Below, piece after piece: positions 1-10,456 of a stretch of 64,000 bases of DNA. The notes beneath the pieces were generated by a model that saw only the letters and a program-made list of their open reading frames with translations, was not told the DNA's origin and did no database searches. The position numbers and the translations under genes were made by a program. The stretch covers positions 9,343,152-9,407,151 of the forward strand of contig OZ024784.1 of NCBI GenBank assembly GCA_964017065.1. Direction: 5' to 3'. The DNA is from Haliclona indistincta (taxonomy: Eukaryota; Porifera; Demospongiae; Haplosclerida; Chalinidae). The stretch's first letter is position 1. Each line of letters begins with the position of its first letter.

Positions 1-225
1 AGTCAAACATGCACTAACTTTGTTTCATGCTTTACATGTTGTTTTGCTCATTTTTTGCTCTGATGAGTGATTCTAGCACATGACAGTTAAGTAGAGCATC
101 AAGTGACAGCAAGCTCATGTGTTGGCTGAGTTGATTTTGTGTATAAAAGCAATCACAGCACTAGTTTCTACATTGCAAAATTAATCTTGGTTATAATATT
201 CATATGCATGAATTTTGGTTTGCAG
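1..225. other. Window edge, probably GPAA1 intron
   Basis: No coding exon is recognised here. The stretch ends in a pyrimidine-rich acceptor (TTTTGGTTTGCAG) directly before the first GPAA1 exon, so it is most simply the preceding intron. Upstream GPAA1 exons must lie left of the window. Confidence 0.5.
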
Positions 226-2128
226 GCACAGGATTGATTCACTCACACTACGGACAATTCCTGGCAAAGGCAGTGACATGATTGCCCTTGGAAGGTAAGT
301 TACAAAAGCTAATACTGTAGTGTATAGCGGGAAAATTTCGCTATTCTTGAAAGTTTTACATGTGAAATTCAGAATTACAAAAATAGGCCATTCTCAAAAT
401 ATTATTCAAGGATTTCTTTATTTCGGGTATTTGTGAAATTTTCTCCTGTGAAAATTTTCTGCTTTACGGTATTTGTGACACTACCTTAAGGTGACTATTA
501 TTGGCGGGTACAAAATTTAGCGGTTTTTGAAAATAATGACTTTAGCGGGTATTAATTTTAGCGTTTAGGTCTACAAGTAATTAATAAACATTAAGCAATC
601 AACAATGCTCCATCAATTGAATTATTGATGCTAAACCAGTTTAGTGAAAGATTCTTCAATAGATTAGGCCAATACAATGATTCCATCACGAATCTCCGAC
701 GATGAGTCACACCTTAAATCAGAATCGGCCACAGAAATAGAAGTTGCTGTCCCTACTGACGTTGAAGATGGAGTAGAAAATAGTTTACGATAGTTACAAT
801 ACTGTTTATACTGGCGACACTACTAGTAGTAGCGCTAGCAAGCTAGCTGTTGCACTGACTTGCACGCGAACGTAGGCGTGGTTAATTTCTAAATTACTCA
901 TCCTATTTATCCGTTTATTCAATTATTGGCGGGTAGTTAATTTAGCGAAAATAGGTCAATCGCTAAAATTCGCTAAATTAAGTACCCGCTAACAATAGTT
1001 GCCTTAAGGTAAATTGTGATTTTTCTCACATGTAGAGCTTTGGAAGGCACCTTTCGCAGTCTTAACAATCTCTTAGAGCGCCTTCATCATTCAGTGTTCT
1101 TCTACCTTACTCCTTCAGATTCTTCGTTTATTGCTGTCTCTCAGTATATTCCAGCTTTTGCTTTGTTGCTGACACCCTTGATACTTGAGGTATGTAATCA
1201 CGCCTCTCTGGATCTGCTACAACCTCATCATCTACAGGGTTTAAAGCAGTGGGTACTGGTTCACAATAAGGAGCATCTACATACTGATGATGTTGATTCT
1301 CACATCAAGAGAATGGTAACATAACTAAAAACTACTGTTTGAACTTCCCGTTTGTGCACAGGGTATTCCTGCTCCTTTTGCTTTCCCATTTCAACCATTC
1401 ATGACCACACTGTTGCTGTGTGTATGTAGTGGAGTGCTTCTCCTACTGTCTCCTTCGATCATCATAACAGTATTTGGTAGTCTCATCTCTCCCACTCTTC
1501 TATTCACCAGCATGCTATGTGTGTGTGCTGTCAGTATTATTATTCCCTTTGTTACAAGGTATTTAGTTGTTTAATTAGTTGTCATTTGACATTGTAATTT
1601 TTTGTATAGGCCCTCACTCAGTGATTCATCGTGGAGGTTGTGTAAAGCCATGTTGCTACTGGTTATTATCACATTTCTCTTTGGTTTGTCTTTAGTCAAT
1701 TTCTCTCTTTCATTTTTGCTTGCCGTGTCACAATCGCTACCATTATATCTATTAACTGGTCGCTGCAGCCGATTCCTGTGAGTTCTGTTGTATAATAGTT
1801 GATGAGATAATACAGTATCCATCTCTACAGGTCTGCCAAACAACTTCTCCTTCTCTTTGTATCTCCTCCTCTTTTAGGTTTCATCAGCTGCTTGCTATAT
1901 ACTTATCTTTTTGTTTCAGGGAATCATGGCATAAATGAGCTGTTCAATTCATCTCTGAAGTTGTTGCTGACAGGAGTAGCTTTCTCTTACACCTCCTCTT
2001 TGTTGTACAACAGTTGGCTGTTTACCGTCTCATGCCTGTGTGTATGGCCACAATGGCTGGCTTTCTGGTGCTTAAGCTGCTGTGTTGATGAAATGAACGA
2101 AAATACAGTTCACCAGCATTCTGATTAA
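226..2128 (+). CDS. GPAA1: GPI transamidase component GPAA1 (Gaa1), 3' part
   Basis: GPAA1 is a subunit of the ER-membrane GPI transamidase, which attaches GPI anchors to proteins. Six exons are seen: 226-294, 1036-1189, 1238-1315, 1362-1558, 1610-1777 and 1831-2128, ending in TAA. The first encodes IDSLTLRTIPGKGSDMIALG, matching the family stretch just before the conserved ALEG-FR-LNNLLERLH-S-FFYL segment that begins the next exon. After this come several hydrophobic membrane segments, as in the C-terminal half of Gaa1. The N-terminal lumenal domain lies outside the window. The 741-base intron 295-1035 is long for this locus and holds two foldback elements. Identity is firm from several collinear conserved blocks. 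The C-terminal tail is poorly conserved. Confidence 0.9.
312..474. repeat. Short foldback element (MITE-like) in GPAA1 intron
   Basis: The left end reads ATACTGTAGTGTATAGCGGG followed by AAAATTTCGC. The reverse complement of the right end reads ATACCGTAAAGCAGAAAATT. The two are imperfect inverted repeats around an AT-rich centre. The AGCGGGAAAATTTCGC core recalls the ends of the element in the NSFL1C intron. No coding capacity. Confidence 0.55.
482..1011. repeat. 530-base foldback element with CCTTAAGG termini
   Basis: The left end (TACCTTAAGGTGACTATTAT, then TGGCGGGTACAAAATTTAGCG) and the reverse complement of the right end (TACCTTAAGGCAACTATTGT, then TAGCGGGTACTTAATTTAGCG) match over about 40 bases with few differences. 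Further internal copies of a GCGGGTA-TTAATTTAGCG motif lie inside both arms. This is the structure of a non-autonomous DNA transposon. It sits in a GPAA1 intron and carries no transposase. Confidence 0.75.
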
Positions 2129-2161
2129 AAATAAAAAATTAAATCATCTTTGAAAAAATAA

Positions 2162-2243
2162 CGCTGCGAGCAGGGTTCGAACCTGCGCGGGGAGACCCCA
2201 TTGGATTTCAAGTCCAACGCCTTAACCACTCGGCCATCGCAGC
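2162..2243 (-). tRNA. tRNA-Ser (anticodon UGA)
   Basis: The reverse strand folds as a class II tRNA. The acceptor stem GCTGCGA pairs with TCGCAGC, with discriminator G. The A box is TGGCCGAGTGG, and the anticodon stem-loop TTGGACTTGAAATCCAA places TGA in the loop. A long variable arm GGGGTCTCCCC follows, and the B box is GGTTCGAACC. The gene is 82 bases, intronless, and lies in the 183-base spacer between GPAA1 and the LRRCC1-like gene, opposite to both. Confidence 0.96.
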
Positions 2244-2311
2244 TGACTACAAACGATGTTCGTAAATACCTTTCATAAGCTCGTAAGCGAACTATCCCGC
2301 TATAGTGGAAC

Positions 2312-5300
2312 ATGGCGGCTGCTGAAACAGGTAAAAGGAACGCCTCTCTTGCTTCTACAACTCTTTTGTCTCTCCACTCGCACTCTATTGTTATATACCA
2401 CAGTGCTGGATACTTATTTAGAATTTCTTGACACCTCAACTAGTGGAAACGAACAGGTGATAGTGACTCGCCCTAAGATAAGAATAATATATGCTAGCTC
2501 AGACTTGTTTTACTGCAGGATAGAACGGAACCTCACGCAGAACTTGCTTCAAGCAACAGTAGACGTCAGGAAAATAATTCCATTAGCTACGACCAGAGGC
2601 TGTGTCAACTTGAACTGCAGTTAGCTGATCTGCTGCACAAAACTAAGGTATATAATAAACACATCATAAGCTGGAAGCCATGTTTTCCATCTTCCCAGGC
2701 TGCAACTAGAATTAAGAAAGTGTCTACCAGTAAGTGTCAAGTCACACACAGTCAGTTATAAAACTTTATGTGCAGTTCGTGATGAGCACCAACACAATTC
2801 ATCTAATCGAACCCACGCCAGACCAGTTGGAAAAAAGCAACATCCTAATCCAGCTACTGGTAGTGTGTGTGTTGTCACTAGTTCCAATTACGTGATCATC
2901 TGGTAGGTGCTGAACAAGTGAGCACACCAGCTGAGGACAAGAGGCACAAAAAATGCTTGCTTGTGCACCAGGAACATACTAAGACCACACCCACTATACA
3001 AGTATGATAACACAACAACAATCAGTACTATGGCTGGCGTCATTATCTTTGTAGGCATTAGCTAAAGATGTTGAGGAAGAGAGAGAGAGGAGATGGAAAG
3101 CAGAACAAGCAGCAGTGTGTCTGGCAGATCATATCAGAACACTGCAGACAGAAAGTATGTACCAACATGTACCAATCATGACAAGTAATTTCTCACTCAA
3201 ACTAGTTGAAGACAAACAACAAAGAGTAGAAGTGGGAGTGGTGAAATCAGCTCATTTGGACAGATCTCTGGAAAAGGAAAGAGAATCAACCAGACTACTC
3301 ACACAAGAGAAGGAGCTGTTAAAAGCACGTTTGCACTCATTTGATATGTATTTTACTCTAGGAAATGCTTTCTCGTTCGTAGGAGGAGCTAGTATGTAGC
3401 AAGCATGAGAAGGAGGCATTAGAACACCGCTGTCAGTTAAACCTTAACACTATACAGACACTAGAGCATACTCTTGACAAGATGAAGACAGAACATGCCA
3501 GCTGCAAGTCCAATATGGTCAGTAAGTAGAACTAGTGTGTAGCGGTTAGTCAAGTGTATTATGTATTAGGTACAGCAGGTTAAAGAAGCTGAGGTAAAGA
3601 TAGCAGTAACAGAAAAAGAGGTTGAGCTACAGAGGAGTGTTGTCACACAGCAACAACAGCAGCTACATGAACTACAGGAGCTGCTAGCTACACGAGAGAG
3701 ACACCATCAGTGAGTCTTCGATCATTTGCACCATGCCTAGAGTCATTATGCCTGTATGGTGTAGTGATTGGGTAGGGTTTGCCTAGTGCATCATTTAATA
3801 CAAAAGGTTTGTTCTTCTCTAGGAGTTTAAAAAACTAGGTGCTGCTAGAAAACTTAGTAAATTTCTTATCTGTCAGAATTATATTAGCCACCAAACTGTT
3901 ACATAACAGTGATTCTATCTGGTGGAAAATAGTACATGCCATGATAAAGATTATGATGATTGTTTCATTCTAGCTGGAGAATGCACAAACAGCTGTTAGC
4001 CAGTGTAAATAACACATATATTCTGAGACTACTGTTCGCAGCACACAATTTGTTGCCTGTCTCTTTAATAGAAAAGAGCTGGCACTCATTCAGCCTCCTC
4101 GTTCAGAGGATATTCATCAGCTAATTGAGAAGGAGGTGAAAAGAGAAAAAGACAGGTCTGAATTATTAGTTACACAGCTGAAGGACAAGTAAGAAGCTTT
4201 TGTGTGTGAGGTGTTCATTGTCACATTATACTCCAATAGAATAATACAGCAGCAGAATGCATACCATCAGCTAGAGGAGGAGTTTAGGGCAGGGCTTCGA
4301 ATAGAAGCATCTCGGTATAACAAAGTTAGTGTACTATTCTTAGTACAATAATAATTATGTTCATCTTTATTTTATCTCAGCTTGAGCAAGCTCATGAAAC
4401 TACTGTTACCCAGCTAAACAATTTAAAAGAAGCAATAATTACTACTAGGGAGAGGGAACGTAAAGCTACTAGTCTTGTATCTGAGTTGACTACAGTGAGT
4501 GATTGATGAGTGTGATTACTCAATAGTGATGTCAACACATGCAGATTGTGAAGGAGCAAAAATCAAGAATTACTGAACTAGTAAATAGTAACCAAAAGAC
4601 CTTGCATTACTATAAGGTAGTGCAAGGTAGTGTTTTCTACACGAACCTTCTCTATTTGTAGGAGCGAGTGGCTCAGCTGGAAGTTGCGGCAAATGATAAG
4701 ATCAGAAATGATGCCAGACTGGCTGCACTACAAGAGGTATGAGTGATGGATGATGTTTATTGCATTATGTCTCTCTGTTTATGTCAGGAGAATGCTCATC
4801 TCTCTGCTCAAGTGTCTGCCCTAGACTCTGTAGTGTGTGGATTACGTGAGGAGCGTAAGCTATGGGGCCATGAGCTAGCACTGCAGGGAGCCTCATTAGC
4901 TCAGGAACGTGGTCGAATGGAAGCCAAGATAGAATCTCTAACAGCTGAAGTGAGAAGTCTGAGAGATCAGCAACAAGTTAGTAAGAATATTGTTGGTAGA
5001 ATGAGGAGTCTATGAATGTTTCATACAGACTGTTCGGAGCAGTGTCCAGGTGAAAGATAAAGTAATTGATGACCAGACTAACACCATACGACAGCTGAGA
5101 CAGGTCAGTAATAACTTAGTTCAAATAGCACCTATAATAAGTGTTATATACTACAGGAACTAAGTGCTAAGGAGGAAGAACTAAAAGGAGAAAGGTGGAA
5201 GTGGCAAGAGCAGATTAACTCATTGCAACTACAAATTGAGCAAGAACAGTCTTCCAACCAGGAAATACAGGTACCCCCACTCACTAGTGTAGCCAAAGAG

Positions 5301-5915
5301 TTCTTTGGTACAGGAACAGTTTGAAGAATTAGTGGAAGAGAGGAAGAGAGAGGATTCAATGGAAGAAGAACTAAGAGAACAACTCACACAATGGAGAGAA
5401 AAATACAAGTGAGCAAATACATTCAGAAGTAGTGGTGAGCCTAATTTAACACCTACATACTGATAGCAAGCTACGAGGGAGATGGGAGGAGAGGGTTAGT
5501 CTGATTGCTACCCTGGAAGCAGACATGAAGAGGCTGGAAGAAGAAACAGCAGAACAAGTGGCTGCACTAACTATAGAAAAAGAGGATGCCATTAAAGCTG
5601 CAAGGTGTGGTATTGAAAATTAGTTCACCAGCATCTCTATTATAAACCTTCAGCCAAGCAGTCAAGCGGTTACAGACAAGTGAGGAGTCATTTCAAGCTC
5701 AAGTTGTTGCCAGAGAGAAAGCCATAAGAGACAGTCTACAGCAGCTATTAAGAGAGAAGGAGAGAGAGGTAGCCACATCTCGTCAAAAGATAGAAGAAGT
5801 AGAGGAAGAGATGAGACAAGTGCTAACAGAGACAGCAAGAGAGAAGAAAACAATGGAAGGAAAGTTTCACAAATTGTCTAAAGCATTTGAAGAACTCCAT
5901 CAAGAGTTAAACTGA
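2312..5915 (+). CDS. LRRCC1: LRRCC1-like centriolar coiled-coil protein (no LRR seen)
   Basis: LRRCC1 is a distal-centriole and centrosome protein. The product here is almost entirely heptad coiled coil, encoded by many short exons. Diagnostic LRRCC1 segments are collinear: ERERRWKAEQA near 3090, LREERKLWGHELALQGASLA near 4840-4910, a IDDQTNTIRQLRQ block near 5065, and REKKTMEGKFHKLSKAF near 5845 just before the TGA. The chosen ATG opens a 19-base exon (MAAAET). In-frame splicing to 2422-2456, 2519-2647, 2699-2729, 2776-2859, 2907-3001 and 3055-3154 keeps the frame open. The N-terminal leucine-rich repeats of vertebrate LRRCC1 are absent, because the start lies only 68 bases from the tRNA gene. 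Either this lineage lacks them or an alternative start lies elsewhere. Confidence 0.85.
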
Positions 5916-6009
5916 TCATTATTGCATGTGCACTGTTAAATTTCTTGCTCAACTATGCTAGACGGTTATAGCATAATACAGCTTTCAAAAAATATTATTA
6001 GTTATCACA

Positions 6010-8090
6010 TTAACTAAAGAGGTCACCAACTGATGGCAGAGGAGCCAGACCTGCTGAGCTAGGACCAGTGAGAGGAAGAGAGGAGAGATCTGGCAGGCTA
6101 GCTATGTGAGACTTGAGTTCTTCTCTCACTGTAGTGCCTTGTTCCAGTTTGCTTTGATACTCCTGAAGAAAATACAGTTATAGTGCTGTGCATGAACATC
6201 ACATTCAAAGCACATACAGTTTAACAGTCAATCTACCAGCCCACGGCTATACTGCAGTAGAGCAGCACAACACAGCAAAGGTTCAGTATGTTTTGGTGAA
6301 GGAAAGGCAAATTATAAGCATTTGGAGAACACTGACTACTGTATGGTTCACTGTTATTATGAGAACACTGACTACTGTATGCTTCACTGTTATTATGAGT
6401 TGTAAACCCATAATAAAATCGAGAATTATTATAACTGCATTTGGACCACAGCTAAGCGTGTTGACCAATCAGGTTGCGTAGCTGTGGGTCTATAAATCTC
6501 ATAATAGAATCCTGCCACTGCCACGACTTCATAATGAAATCCCACCACACGGCACAGATTACGGTTCTGTGCACGGAGTTCTACTGAATATTTTTAACAG
6601 CGCTCGCATGTCTTTGCTCGTCGTTCGCGTCGTTTCTGTTTGCTGTTGCTATGGTCTAAATCAATTAGACAGCGCATCCAATTGGATCTACGTGATTTAG
6701 AACCCCTCGCGCCGTTACCGTAGTGCCCTCGCTACACTCGGACGCTATATAGTAACAGCTCTCGGACTTCTAATCGTGTAGATCCTCGGATGCATTGTCT
6801 AACTATTATTTAAACCATAATAAGATCAAGCTAACCTGACTGATAGCAACAGTAATACACTACACTGCTGCAGCAGCTTAAAATTATTGTGAAGTGCCAA
6901 CAATGACATAACCTTCATTCAATTTTTGTACCTTCTGTTTTTCTATTGCATGCCAGAGGAGTTGTTGTTGCTGCCAAATAAACACATCCAGCAATTCCTG
7001 CAACTCTCCTCTCTCTTCCAGCTCTTTCTCAAGGCGAGTATTATAATCTGTGAGAACTTCCACAGCTTCATCTAGTTGAACTAAAAGACGGCTGACTGCT
7101 GTCTTGTCTGAATAAGTGTACTACAAAGTTGTTGTTGACAGCCTGATTTCAACTCACCTGTTGCTTTTGAGAGAATTTGTGGGTCAAATACCTCAGGTGG
7201 AAAGTTGGCAATTTTGGCACGAGTAGCCATGTCCTGAGCTGCAGAGTTGTTGCCATCAGTAGCCATCATTCTTTTTAGTAATTCTTCAGCCTAAAACAGG
7301 AAAGTTATATCCTGTCTTTACACTAGAAATTGTACAACCATGCTAGCCTTTCTTTTTGTCAATAAATAATAATGCTGTCAGGTCTAAACAGGTATTAGTG
7401 CTGTACCTGTGGTGGCTCTCTGTTGTTGGGTGGAGCCTCTGAAGGAATCATGTGTCTATCAACAAGAGAAGAGTCAGTGTTCAATGAAGGCTTTCTTTTA
7501 CTATCAGATTCACTCTTACTCCTCCTCAAATGAGCAGAACCTGTGGCTATGAGAAACCATAAAGATACAATAAATAAAGGTTGACCCACCGAGAATATTC
7601 TTGAGCTTCTTTAGCATGTCCTGATCAAACACCTTACGCTCTTGCCACACAGACAGCACACGACCAATTGACTTCTGTACAGACTCATCTCCCTTCTCCC
7701 TACAAAGACAGCATCAAATTATAAACACCTAGCCCACAATTACACCTAGACAACAGTTGAAATGCCTTTGGTAGTGCTTTAGAAAATTCTCCTTTGAATT
7801 CTGGTCCTTTGTGTTTACCATTTTGAATAATGTCATTAGCAACATATATCAGGGTTAACTTGCGACTGGCAGAAGCTGAAGAACAGAAAATAAAAGAAGA
7901 AAGTGATGATGTATGTGACACGTGTACCTTTTTGCAGTTCTTTGAACCATACGCCAACGATTGTCTTGGCGTGACGCCTATACTGCAGTAGCCATTGAGA
8001 TAAGCTCTGTATACTCTGCATAGTCGAACTCAAATCACGTAGTCTCTTCTCCAATCCACTAGCTGAGAAAGGTTTTGCGGAGGAAGCCAT
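6010..8090 (-). CDS. RPRD1: RPRD1 (RPRD1A/B, CREPT-type CID protein)
   Basis: RPRD1 proteins bind the phosphorylated C-terminal domain of RNA polymerase II and help its dephosphorylation and transcription termination. The first exons encode a CID domain: ALEK-like GLEKRLRDLSS, then SLSQWLLQYRRHAKTIVGVW, then RKLTLIYVANDIIQNGKHKG. A charged linker follows, then a coiled coil, and a terminal exon at about 6010-6162. That exon ends LPDLSSLPLTG followed by LPSVGDLFS, which matches the characteristic RPRD1A/B C-terminus. I place the start at ATG 8090; an upstream in-frame GTG is not needed. A 750-base intron between the last two exons holds a tandem repeat and a foldback element. The gene is divergent from the GGCT gene and meets the LRRCC1-like gene tail to tail, 94 bases away. 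Confidence 0.92.
6325..6396. repeat. Two tandem copies of a 36-base unit
   Basis: The unit GAGAACACTGACTACTGTAT plus 16 further bases occurs at 6325-6360 and again at 6361-6396 with one substitution (GGTTC versus GCTTC). It lies in an RPRD1 intron. Confidence 0.85.
6648..6831. repeat. Foldback element in RPRD1 intron
   Basis: The left arm ATGGTCTAAATCAATTAGAC with GCATCC, GGATCTACGTGATT and GTTACCGTAG mirrors the right arm. The reverse complement of the right arm gives ATGGTTTAAATAATAGTTAG with GCATCC, GGATCTACACGATT and GTTACTATATAG. The arms are 80-90 bases and imperfect, so the whole 184 bases is one long palindrome without coding capacity. This fits a MITE. Confidence 0.75.
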
Positions 8091-8182
8091 TGCCACAAGC
8101 CAAGCTTGAAGTGTGAGGCAACCCCTTAATAACTAGAGTTCAGTGAACACATACCCTGGGCGCATGCAGCACGCGTTCAATC
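8091..8182. promoter_or_regulatory. Divergent promoter, RPRD1 / GGCT
   Basis: Only 92 bases separate the two start codons, so both 5' UTRs and promoters must share this interval. It contains GGGCGCATGCAGC, which resembles half of an NRF1-type GCGCATGC site. No TATA box is evident. Confidence 0.6.
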
Positions 8183-9322
8183 ATGGCGACCTTTCTGTAC
8201 TTCGGATATGGATCAAATTTGTGCAAGAGGCGTCTGCAGATCAATTGTCCTTCAGCTGAATTGGTCTGTTCTGCAGAGTTACGTGACTACAGGTTGCGAT
8301 TCTTTAATCTGCGTGGCATCCAATCAGACTGGCACGGGGCAGCAGCCACTATAAAACAAGAAAAAGGAGCTATCACTTGGGGAGCAGTATGGAGAATCGG
8401 CCACGATGACTCTAAGAATTTAGACAAGTACGTTAAAACTATACTACTTAAACTCAAATCATTGATCTTCTGTAGGCAGGAGGGTATTATAGAGGGAGCA
8501 AACTGTCCCTACAAACAAGTGAAGGTAAAAGTGGCGAGTGGAATTGGAAAAGAGATGATCGAGTGTCGAAGTTATGAAATGATTGACCAGTTGTCAGATT
8601 TGGAGGGCCTTCCCTCACCACACTATCTTCAAGTTATCGCAAGTGGAGCCGAGGAGGTTGGACTACCAATTGAATACCAGCAGAAGCTCAGAGCACTCCC
8701 TCACAATAACTACCAAGGAGAAGTTGCTATTTTCAAACAAATTTTTCCCTCTCCACTTAGCAGTGAGAAAGAGTCATTTCTTTATTTTGGTTATGCATCC
8801 AACATGAATAAGAAACGAATTAATGTCAGTTGCCCATCAGCTGAACTAGTGTGTACAGCAAGATTAAATGATTATGGCATTAAATTTGTCAAGTTCCGAA
8901 ACATGAAATCTCGTTGGTGTGGTGCAGTGGCTTGTGCTGTGGATAACCCCGGAGAGGAAGTGTGGGGAGCTGTATGGCGCATCAGCAGTGAAGATGGAGC
9001 TTTTCTAGACAAGTGAGTATCACTTTGTTTTAGACCAATACTTCATTTTTGTTAACACTGCAGGCAGGAGGGGAGTGACATCAATTTGTTAAAGAGGAAG
9101 CCAGTTAGTGTCTACACTGCCAGTGGAGAATGCATCAGCTGCTACCTGTACCAAGCCGTTGACCAATCTGATGATTTAGCAGGCCTCCCATCACCCCAGT
9201 ACCTCAATGTTATTATCACAGGAGCTGAAGAGATAGGCCTACCTGAGGACTACATCTATCGCTTGAAACAGCTGCCACACAATGGTTACAGTGATGACGT
9301 TGAACTACCAAACACTCCTTAG
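8183..9322 (+). CDS. GGCT: Tandem two-domain gamma-glutamylcyclotransferase
   Basis: GGCT converts gamma-glutamyl-amino acids to 5-oxoproline plus free amino acid in glutathione turnover. Three exons (8183-8427, 8476-9012, 9064-9322) give 346 residues, about twice the usual single-domain enzyme. Domain 1 starts FLYFGYGSNLCKRR and carries LDKQEG; domain 2 starts FLYFGYASNMNKKR and carries LDKQEG. The Glu of QEG corresponds to the catalytic Glu of human GGCT, so both domains keep it. In domain 2 the glycine of the YGSN substrate loop is alanine. Both introns split the Lys codon of LDK/QEG at the same base, so the duplication probably copied an intron-containing gene. Each half also ends with LP-HN-Y. 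The enzyme is probably cytosolic, as no signal peptide is seen. Confidence 0.9.
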
Positions 9323-9406
9323 ACAACGATAGTAAGATAAAAATGAGTGAAATTATAATAATAATATTCTAATAATCTTTGATAATAAACAAATACTGCG
9401 TTGATA

Positions 9407-10317
9407 TCAGCTGTTTGATTCAGTGATGAACGTGCTGTCCTCAGGAGCTGTGGGCGGGGCTGGTGTGGGTGTAGGAGTGATTGGTCTACTCTCTCTTACT
9501 ATGTTTTTATCTCCTTCTTCAAATATTTCCTCGCTACCTTTAGTAATTTCTTGCACCTTCCTCTCAAAGTCCTGCACAGCCTTGGACTGCGGTCGACTGC
9601 CTCTCACACCACGACCGTAGTAAAGAGCTGAATTGGGAGCGAGGGAACTCTGCTGTAGTCGTTGAATCTCTTCTCGCGAGAGCTCGCCCTTACGATACAG
9701 TGAAGCACTGTTGCCACTCATGTAAAACCCAAATTCTGTGCGATGTGGTACGTGCGCACTCGATGATTTCCTATATTTTGCTATCTCTAAGTTTCTCTCC
9801 GCCCTCGCAGCTATGTCGTGTTGACTGGTATCTCGCATGGGTGGGTGGAAAGTTGGTGCCGAAGCAGGAAGGTAACGATCAGAGTGGATTCTGATGTTGC
9901 GTATCCCTTTTCTAGTCGCTTGATGGTGATTGTAGAGTGTGGGTAGAGGCACACTTTTGACCATTGTCGCGGACATAAAGCCACCAACGATCAAGTCGAC
10001 TTCTGGCTTAACAGCGGTAAGGGTCGAGAGAGAAACCTGTATTTTAAATTGGTTTTAAAAGATTTTATGCAATACAGTAGACTCACCTTACCCTCTCGTG
10101 TACCCGCTCTAGTTCTCAGCTGTACTCTAGTCCGCTGTTTGGTAGCCGAGTATGAGGTAAGCACTGTGTCCACTCCACGGCGCGAACCCGTCACCCGCTC
10201 AGTCGTTCTATTCCTGATATCAGGAGTGTGTGGTTGATAAACAAGTGACCGGTAGCTCATCAGAGAGGGGCCCGGTGCTTCAGCCTGGCCGTCTGTAGGC
10301 GCACTTGCTGCTGCCAT
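9407..10317 (-). CDS. Unrecognised 286-residue protein
   Basis: I do not recognise this protein. Two exons, 10087-10317 and 9407-10036, join in frame (REGK/VSLSTL) and end in TGA. The start is ATG 10317 (MAAASAPTDG); an upstream in-frame GTG is unlikely. The protein is basic and rich in Arg, Ser and Pro. It has no signal peptide and no membrane segment. It includes SVPLPTLYNHH, the aromatic stretch TEFGFYMSGN followed by a helical KGELSREEIQRL, and a Thr/Pro-rich tail (ITPTPTPAPPTAP). Such composition is seen in small axonemal inner proteins, but I cannot name a family. Its tail faces the GGCT gene 84 bases away, and its start lies 139 bases from the stop of TBC1D31, which reads in the same direction. 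Confidence 0.75.
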
Positions 10318-10456
10318 CTCTATAGCTCTCGCGTCTACGTCTGCAGCCTGCACGAGCCACGCCTACACAAATGAGCCACGCCTGCATAAATATCATTATG
10401 ATGGCTGGCACAAACTCAAGGGTATAAGAAAAGATGCTGTGTCAGTTTGAAGAGTA

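Noticed and set aside
2125..2439. Minus-strand open frame across the tRNA gene
   Set aside because: It runs through a well-formed tRNA and a real plus-strand exon, with no splice context or family match.
9423..10237. Plus-strand open frames opposite the unknown minus gene
   Set aside because: They are antisense shadows of the two well-joined minus exons and of its Pro/Thr-rich tail.
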